The notes below the pieces were generated by a model. The model was not told the origin of the DNA and did not search any database. It saw only the letters and a list, made by a program, of their open reading frames with translations. From positions 1-10,389 of the forward strand of contig JAKLHH010000163.1 of the NCBI GenBank assembly GCA_022710245.1: 10,389 nucleotides of DNA, in the 5' to 3' direction. A program made the position numbers and the translations under genes. Origin of the DNA: Myxococcota bacterium. GTDB taxonomy: Bacteria; Myxococcota; Polyangia; GCA-2747355; JAKLHH01. This document shows, piece after piece, positions 5,313-10,389 of this stretch; within the stretch, counting starts at the first letter, position 1; each line of letters opens with the position of its first letter.

Positions 5313-7652
5313 ATGGGCGCTGCACAGATCCTGAACGCTCCCATCACCGCGGTCGAGATCTTCCGCACCAGCGCCATCATCACCCGCCGCGCCCCGCTCC
5401 CCGCGCCGGCTGGCCCCGGGCCGCTCGTCGTCGAGCTCCGCGGCCTCCCGCTCGGGCTCGTCGACAGCTCGCCGCGCGCCCGGCTCGACCCGCCGGGCGA
5501 GAGCCGCGTGGTCGACCTCCACCTCGGCCTCGCGCTCGAGGGCGGCGCGGCCCAGGCCTCGGTGCCCGAGGCGGAGGAGGTCAAGCGCCTGCGCCGCGAG
5601 GTGACCGCGCTCGAGCTCCGCCGCGCGCAGCTCGCGCAGCGCTCCGAGGAGGAGCTCCGACTGCGGCCGCAGCTCCCGCCGACGCCGCGGCAGGCCGACC
5701 AGCCGCGCTTCGCGGGCGAGCCGGCCCCGGCCTGGCTGGCGCTGGTCGAGAGCGGGCAGCGGCTGGCGCGGCGCCACCAGGACGAGGCGCGCGAGCTCGA
5801 GCGGCGCCTGCGCGAGCTCGGCGAGGCGCTGCGCGCAGCCAGCGAGCGCCTCGAGCTCCTCTCCGGCGAGGCGAGGCGGGCGCCGGAGATCGCCAAGGTG
5901 CTGCGCCTGACCATCGACCCACCGCCGGCGGGCCCGCAGGAGCTCGAGCTCACCTACCAGGTCCCCGGCGCGCGCTGGTACCCGACCTACGAGCTCCACG
6001 TGGACCAGGGGGGCGAGCGCGCCGAGCTGGTGATGAGCGCGCTCCTCGCGCAGCGCACGGGCGAGGACTGGTCGGCGGTGCCGGTGGCGCTCTCGACCGC
6101 CGACCTCGCGCGCTCGGCGGCTCTGCCGCGCCTGCCGGCCTGGCGCATCGGCCGCGCGCGCCCGCCCGAGCACCGCCCCGCGTGGCGGCCGCTCCCCGAG
6201 GACCTGGCCACCCTGTTCCGCGACTACGATCGCGACCGGCCGCCTCCGCCGCCCGCCGCGGCGCTCCCCGCGCTGGAGCTACCCGGTCGCGGCGCGCTGG
6301 GTCTGCACTCGGCGTCCGCGCCGACCGCGCTCCTCCAGCGCGCGAGCGACCAGACCACCGAGCGTGTGCCGCTGGCGCAGGACGACCTGCGGACCACGAC
6401 ACGCAGCCTCGATCTCGGCGAGGTGGAACAGGCCGAGGAGCCCTCGGTCGACTACACCCCCGCGCCCGACAGCGACGGCGCCGGCCACTTCAACAGCTCG
6501 GAGATGCCCGCGCACGTCATCGAGGCCTTGCGCGCGAGGTCGAGGCGCATGGACGAGGGGGCCGCTGACCGGCCGGCCCCCCCCCTGGAGATGCCCGCGG
6601 CGCCTCCACCGTCCACAGCCGCCATGATGTTGCGCCAGGCGCCCAGCGGGTTCGCCGCACAAGCCCCGGCCGAGGAGCAGGCGAAGAAGGAGTGGCCCGA
6701 GGAGGCGCCGCGGGGGGCCGGCGGCGCCCTCGGCGCCAAGGTCGCCAAGGAGCGGCGCGCCCGCGCGCCGAGCGGCGCGCCCACCGACGAGCTCCTCGCC
6801 TACGGCGCGCTGGTGCTCGCCGGCCCCGACGAGGCCAGCCGCGGCGCGCTGCGGCCGGCGCTGCCTGGCGAGGCGCTCGCGGCCGGCACCGACCCCGAGC
6901 TGGCGACGCGCCTCGACCTGGCCGAGTTTCACCGCGGGCACGGCCTCGCCGAGCTCGACTGCCTCGACCTCCCGGCGGGGGTGATCTCCGTCGAGGAGAG
7001 CGCGGGGCACTTCGCCTATCGCTACCCGACCCGCCTCTCCAGCCCGGCGCCCTCGGACGGACAGCTCCGGCGCATCACCGTGCTCCGCGCCGAGCTCCCG
7101 ATCCGCCTGCTGCACCGCGCTCTCCCGCTGGTGGAGCCCACCGTCTTCCGCGTCGCGGCGATGACGAACCCGCTCGGGCGTCCGCTCCTCGCCGGGCCGC
7201 TCGACGTCTTCTGGCAGGGTGACTTCCTTGTCACCTCGCAGCTCCGCACCACGGCGAGCGGCGGCACCATCGAGGCGAGCCTCGGGGTGGAGCCGGCGAT
7301 CAAGGTCGCGCGGAACGTCCACCACAGCCAGCGCGAGGGCGGCCTCCTCGGAGGGCGCACGCTCTACGACGAGGAGATCGTGATCGAGGTCGAGTCGCAC
7401 CTTCCCCGCGAGGCGATCCTGGAGGTCCTCGAGCGGCTCCCGGTCAGCGACGACCGCAAGGTCGAGATCAAGCCCGGCGACGAGACGCCGCCCGCCGAGG
7501 CCTACGAGCAGAAGGAGCGCGGCCACCCGGTCCGCGGCGGCCGCCGCTGGACGCTGCGGCTGGCGCCGAAGCGGCGCGAGCGCTGCGTGCTGCGGTACCA
7601 GATCGCGCTGCCCACCAGGAGCGAGCTGGTCGGCGGCGGGAGGAGGGCGTGA
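5313..7652 (+). CDS. MuiA-family protein (DUF4140/DUF4139) with a long Pro/Ala-rich insertion
   Basis: The 779-residue product matches the mucoidy-inhibitor MuiA family (TIGR02231 type). The N-terminus PITAVEIFRTSAIITRRAPLP is the DUF4140 start. Residues about 85-190 are charged and helical, a likely coiled coil. The DUF4139 core follows with LELTYQVPGARWYPTYELHV (211-230) and the hallmark RTGEDWSAVPVALSTA (248-263). Residues about 270-490 are a Pro/Ala/Arg-rich, probably disordered insertion. The DUF4139 C-terminal half then resumes (about 490-775), including LAGPLDVFWQGDFLVTS and a final LRLAPKRRERCVLRYQIALP strand. The family's biochemical role is not established; its name comes from an effect on alginate mucoidy. 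No signal peptide is seen, so it is probably cytoplasmic. GAGGAG lies 5 bases before the ATG. It is longer than most relatives because of the insertion. It is co-transcribed with a paralogue. Confidence 0.85.
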   Translation: MGAAQILNAPITAVEIFRTSAIITRRAPLPAPAGPGPLVVELRGLPLGLVDSSPRARLDPPGESRVVDLHLGLALEGGAAQASVPEAEEVKRLRREVTALELRRAQLAQRSEEELRLRPQLPPTPRQADQPRFAGEPAPAWLALVESGQRLARRHQDEARELERRLRELGEALRAASERLELLSGEARRAPEIAKVLRLTIDPPPAGPQELELTYQVPGARWYPTYELHVDQGGERAELVMSALLAQRTGEDWSAVPVALSTADLARSAALPRLPAWRIGRARPPEHRPAWRPLPEDLATLFRDYDRDRPPPPPAAALPALELPGRGALGLHSASAPTALLQRASDQTTERVPLAQDDLRTTTRSLDLGEVEQAEEPSVDYTPAPDSDGAGHFNSSEMPAHVIEALRARSRRMDEGAADRPAPPLEMPAAPPPSTAAMMLRQAPSGFAAQAPAEEQAKKEWPEEAPRGAGGALGAKVAKERRARAPSGAPTDELLAYGALVLAGPDEASRGALRPALPGEALAAGTDPELATRLDLAEFHRGHGLAELDCLDLPAGVISVEESAGHFAYRYPTRLSSPAPSDGQLRRITVLRAELPIRLLHRALPLVEPTVFRVAAMTNPLGRPLLAGPLDVFWQGDFLVTSQLRTTASGGTIEASLGVEPAIKVARNVHHSQREGGLLGGRTLYDEEIVIEVESHLPREAILEVLERLPVSDDRKVEIKPGDETPPAEAYEQKERGHPVRGGRRWTLRLAPKRRERCVLRYQIALPTRSELVGGGRRA

Positions 7653-9247
7653 TGAGCGACCTCCCGTCTGCGAAGGAGAGCGCCATGAGTCACGCCGAGC
7701 CGGGCCTCAAGCCGGTCGTGGTGTCCGCGCCCGTCGATCGCGTCACCGTGCTCGAGGACCGCGCGCAGGTGCGCCGCACCGCGCGCGTCGAGCTCCAGCC
7801 AGGCGCGCACCTGCTCCGCGCCCCGCGCATCTCGCCGCTCGTCGTGGATCGCACGCTGCGCGGCGCGGTGACGGGGCCGGCGCGACTCCGCCACGTGGCC
7901 CTGAGGCGCCACGCGACGGTGCGAGCCGCCCGGCCCGAGCTCGAGCGAGAGCTCGCGGCCGAGGTGGAGCGCCTCTACGATGAGTACCTCTCCCACCACG
8001 ATCGGCAGCGCGCGGCCGAGGCCGAGGAGCGCACGCTCGAGCGCTGCCGCTCCGAGCTCCTCGGCGTGGCCTGCGCCGAGGCGGGCCGCGGCGTGGCGAG
8101 CGGCGAGTGGGAGCGCGGGGTGCAGCGCCTCGAGGAGCGACTCGCGGCGGCCTCCGAGGCAGCGCGCCGCGAGCGCGAGGCCTGCGACGATCTGGCGGAG
8201 CGCCTCGAGCAGCTCGGCGAGCGGCAGCTCCTCGCCCTGACCCCGACCTCCGCCTACTGGGGGAACCTGGAGGCCGTGCTCGAGGTGGAGGGCGAGGGCG
8301 GCCGCTGCGAGGTGAGCTGGGAGTACCTGGTCCCCTGCGCCCTCTGGCGACCGGCGCACCAGGCCGAGCTCCAGGCGAGCGGTCAGCTCCGCTTCGCGCT
8401 GGGCGGCATGGTCTGGCAAGCCACCGGCGAGGACTGGAGCGAGGTTCGCCTCTGCCTCTCCACCGCCCGGCCGGCCCTCGGCGGCAAGCTCCCGCTCCTC
8501 GAGGAGGACCAGCTCCGGCTCCGCGCCAAGAGCGAGGCAGAGCTCTCCAGCGTGCAGGTGGAGTCGCGCGACGAGGAGATCGCGGTGCTCTCGCCGGCCG
8601 GCGAGACAGCGGTCGCGCTGGTGCCCGGCGTCGACGACGGCGGCGAGGTGCGACGCTTCGAGCTACCGCGACCGGTCAGCGTCCCCGCCGACGGGCGCGC
8701 CCACCTCTTCGAGCTCGACACCTTCACGGCGTCGGTCGAGCTCGACCGCGTCTGCTACCCCGAGGTCTCGCAGCAGGTCGTGCTGCGCTCGCGCCAGCTC
8801 AACGCGGGGCGCGGGCCGATCCTCGCCGGGCCGGTCGCGCTGATCCGGGGCGGAGGCTTCGCAGGCCGCACCCTGGTCGGGTTCGTGGCGCCGGGCGAGC
8901 GCTTCGAGCTCGGCTGGGGGTCGCTCGACGAGCTGCAGGTCTCGCGGCGCGTCGACGACGAGGACGAGCAGCTCTCCTTCGGGCGCGGCGCGCGCCGGCA
9001 CACGCGGGTGCGCCTCTACCTCTCCAACCTCGGCCGCGAGCCGCAGACGGTGCAGGTCATCGAGCGCGTGCCCGTGTCCGAGGTGGAGGAGGTCCGGGTG
9101 AAGATCCTGGAGAAGGACACCACGCCTGGCGCCCGGTCCGACGAGCACGGGCACCTGCGCTGGGAGGTGCCCCTCGCCGCCGAGGCGCAGCGCGACCTCA
9201 CGCTCGCGTACGATCTGGAGTCGACCCGCAAGGTGGTCTGGGGCTAG
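7652..9247 (+). CDS. Second MuiA-family protein (DUF4140/DUF4139), compact form
   Basis: The 531-residue product is a paralogue of the preceding protein. It has the DUF4140 start VSAPVDRVTVLEDRAQVRR (about 25-42), a charged helical region (about 93-190) likely to be coiled coil, and the DUF4139 hallmarks ATGEDWSEVRLCLSTARP (about 257-274), ILAGPVALIRGGGFAGRTLV and VIERVPVSEVEEVRVKI. It ends AYDLESTRKVVWG. It lacks the long Pro/Ala insertion of its neighbour. The ATG overlaps the upstream stop (TGATG) and has AGGAGG 5 bases ahead, which implies translational coupling. An upstream GTG at 7649 and an internal in-frame ATG at 7685 with its own AAGGAG are alternatives; the latter still precedes the conserved domain. 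Its TAG stop lies in the CTAG bordering the MITE-like element. Function is unknown; a paired complex with the neighbour is plausible inference. Confidence 0.85.
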   Translation: MSDLPSAKESAMSHAEPGLKPVVVSAPVDRVTVLEDRAQVRRTARVELQPGAHLLRAPRISPLVVDRTLRGAVTGPARLRHVALRRHATVRAARPELERELAAEVERLYDEYLSHHDRQRAAEAEERTLERCRSELLGVACAEAGRGVASGEWERGVQRLEERLAAASEAARREREACDDLAERLEQLGERQLLALTPTSAYWGNLEAVLEVEGEGGRCEVSWEYLVPCALWRPAHQAELQASGQLRFALGGMVWQATGEDWSEVRLCLSTARPALGGKLPLLEEDQLRLRAKSEAELSSVQVESRDEEIAVLSPAGETAVALVPGVDDGGEVRRFELPRPVSVPADGRAHLFELDTFTASVELDRVCYPEVSQQVVLRSRQLNAGRGPILAGPVALIRGGGFAGRTLVGFVAPGERFELGWGSLDELQVSRRVDDEDEQLSFGRGARRHTRVRLYLSNLGREPQTVQVIERVPVSEVEEVRVKILEKDTTPGARSDEHGHLRWEVPLAAEAQRDLTLAYDLESTRKVVWG

Positions 9248-9408
9248 TCCCAAGACAAGCGCATGAGCCGTAGCGAGGCGGGGGAGACCGAGGGGAGGCA
9301 AGGAGCGCCGACGAAGGCGTACTTTGCGGTACGCCGAGGAGGTGCGACGCCGCATCGCCGACGGTATCGCCCGCCGCAGCAGGCGAGATGCGCTTGTCTT
9401 GGGGCTAG
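9244..9408. mobile_element. MITE-like palindromic element with CTAG target duplications
   Basis: The 157-bp core (9248-9404) has 17-bp terminal inverted repeats, TCCCAAGACAAGCGCAT at 9248-9264 and its complement at 9388-9404, with one mismatch. CTAG flanks it at 9244-9247 and 9405-9408, as expected for a 4-base target duplication; the YTAR/CTAG target is known for IS5-type transposases. A central hairpin (GGCGTAC/GTACGCC, 9316-9335) shares the axis of the termini to within a base. The inner arms also show partial complementarity (around 9275-9294 with the matching right side), so the whole element can fold into one long imperfect hairpin. It has no credible coding sequence, so it would depend on a transposase encoded elsewhere. 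Each CTAG carries the TAG stop of the adjacent gene. An alternative reading is a 21-bp inverted repeat without target duplication. Confidence 0.8.
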
Positions 9409-10343
9409 TTCCAGCCGTCCGCCATCCGTCGCCGGCACCGCTCCCAGGCAGCCAGGAAGGAGTCCTCCGCGAACCCGGCTCCCTGGGCGATCTGCCGGAT
9501 CACGTGCACCTCGCGCTCCTGCAGCTCCCCATCGGCCGCGGCGACGAGGAAGAGCCCATCGAGGATCAGCGCGCTCTCCTCCTCGCTGGCGAGCTGACTG
9601 TACTCGCGGACCAGCGTCCCCAGGTCGAGGCCGATCAGGGTCCCGTCGGAGAACGCCGTCACGATCACCTCGAGGTCGGGCCGCGGCACCTTGCCTCCCA
9701 CGGAGAGCAGCTGCATCAGCTGCTGCTCCTCGGCCGGACAGAGGCCCTGGTCGACCTGCGCCACCTGCGTCAGCAGCCCGGCGGTGATCACCGCGCGATA
9801 GAGATCGGCGTCGGGCACGCCGTCCTCGACGGCGTCGCCGGCCCGCGCCCGCGCCAGCGCGACGCGGCCTCTGAAGTGCTCGAGGAGCCGCTTCTGGACG
9901 AACTGCTCCACCTCGCCGCGCCCGGCCGGGCCCGGCGAGGCGCTCCCGGGCGGACGCGACCAGAGCGCGCGCAGCCGCGAGACGAAGAGCTGCGCGGTGG
10001 GGACGTTGCTGGTCAGCTCGCGCACTTCGCGCAGGAACGCCGCCTCCGAGGGGACCAGCCGATCATCGACGACCAGCAGGTCCTCGACCGCGGCCACCAG
10101 CGTGCGCCGGTCCTCGGCGGAGGAGAGCACGCGCAGCTGCTCCTCGAGGAGCTGGCGGGCCTGGGTGAGATCGAGGCTCTGCTGCAGGAGCGGTCGCAGC
10201 TGCTCGTACTCCGCGTCGTCGACCTGGAGACGCTGGAGGTAATAGGAGAGCGTCTTGATCTCCTGCGGGGACAGCTCGCCGTCCGCCCAGGCAGCGGCGA
10301 TCAGGGCCTTGACGAAGGCGAGGCGGCGCGGGTCCTGGCTCAT
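9405..10343 (-). CDS. Double TerB-like helical protein
   Basis: The 312-residue product is almost entirely predicted helix and has two TerB-like modules. Module one (about 5-115) contains AWADGELSPQE (Asp21, Gly22, Glu28) and VVDDRLVPSE (Asp93, Glu100). Module two (about 180-305) contains QVDQGLCPAEE (Asp198, Glu205) and AAADGELQERE (Asp271, Gly272, Glu278). Recurring D-G-x-L-x-x-x-E at helix starts is the TerB family pattern, associated with tellurite resistance proteins and often with metal binding or membrane-linked stress complexes. A Pro/Gly-rich linker (131-142) separates the modules. No signal peptide is present. AGGGAG lies 5 bases before the ATG. The C-terminus ends GWN next to the MITE-like element. 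It converges with the MuiA pair and has its own promoter, so a shared role is possible but not shown. No other ter genes are present. Confidence 0.75.
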   Translation of the reverse strand: MSQDPRRLAFVKALIAAAWADGELSPQEIKTLSYYLQRLQVDDAEYEQLRPLLQQSLDLTQARQLLEEQLRVLSSAEDRRTLVAAVEDLLVVDDRLVPSEAAFLREVRELTSNVPTAQLFVSRLRALWSRPPGSASPGPAGRGEVEQFVQKRLLEHFRGRVALARARAGDAVEDGVPDADLYRAVITAGLLTQVAQVDQGLCPAEEQQLMQLLSVGGKVPRPDLEVIVTAFSDGTLIGLDLGTLVREYSQLASEEESALILDGLFLVAAADGELQEREVHVIRQIAQGAGFAEDSFLAAWERCRRRMADGWN

Positions 10344-10373
10344 GCGGGCTCCCTGTGGCCTTGGGGGCGCCCG

Positions 10374-10379
10374 ATGATA
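10374..10379 (-). promoter_or_regulatory. -10 box for the TerB-like gene
   Basis: TATCAT on the minus strand matches five of six consensus positions and lies 30 bases before the ATG at 10343, ahead of the AGGGAG ribosome-binding site. The -35 region would lie beyond the window edge, so only half the promoter can be judged. Confidence 0.45.
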
Positions 10380-10389
10380 CCCCAGCCCG

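Noticed and set aside
6279..7526. A 415-codon minus-strand open frame
   Set aside because: It is antisense to the DUF4139 C-terminal half of the first MuiA protein, which has matching family motifs. The composition is typical of a high-GC shadow frame.
9263..9787. Plus-strand open frame starting with an ATG inside the left inverted repeat
   Set aside because: It crosses the palindromic element and then runs antisense through the TerB-like gene. It has no Shine-Dalgarno motif and no recognisable domain, so it is not a transposase.

Overview
The window is a high-GC (about 70% by eye), gene-dense bacterial chromosome segment. Codons end mostly in G or C. The gene content is an exported Lys-rich repeat protein, a lipoprotein amidohydrolase, paired MuiA-family proteins and a TerB-like protein. 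This would suit Myxococcota or a related former-deltaproteobacterial lineage, but no marker gene is present and that assignment is an inference. I see no rRNA, tRNA, CRISPR array, transposase gene or phage gene.

Layout, left to right. Positions 1-13 (minus) probably hold the first codons of a gene that leaves the window. It would be translationally coupled to a sulfatase-fold hydrolase (19-1353, minus) that has Thr in place of the usual formylglycine precursor. A divergent small gene (1562-1825, plus) encodes an exported protein whose mature part is about 43% lysine with VEKKK repeats, and a strong intrinsic terminator follows it. A short palindromic repeat with a duplicated arm (1940-2010) lies in front of a lipoprotein amidohydrolase (2062-4086, plus). 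That gene converges on a GT-B glycosyltransferase with a GEGMGH motif (4134-5198, minus).

From 5313 to 9247 two adjacent plus-strand genes encode paralogous MuiA-type (DUF4140/DUF4139) proteins joined by a stop/start overlap. The first has a long Pro/Ala-rich insertion and the second is compact. They converge on a double TerB-like helical protein (9405-10343, minus).

The clearest unusual structure lies between the last two genes. It is a 157-bp palindromic MITE-like element (9248-9404) with 17-bp terminal inverted repeats (16/17 match) and a central hairpin on the same axis, flanked on both sides by CTAG. Each CTAG holds the TAG stop of the gene on its side. Removing the element and one CTAG leaves two convergent genes whose stop codons share one CTAG. 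The insertion therefore seems to have hit a shared stop-codon site and, by duplicating it, left both proteins intact.

The functional links are limited. The two MuiA genes almost certainly form one transcript. The other genes are in alternating orientations and probably separate units. I see no complete known defence, secretion or biosynthetic system. The MuiA pair plus TerB-like neighbour is the best candidate for an uncharacterised functional module, but only gene adjacency supports that.
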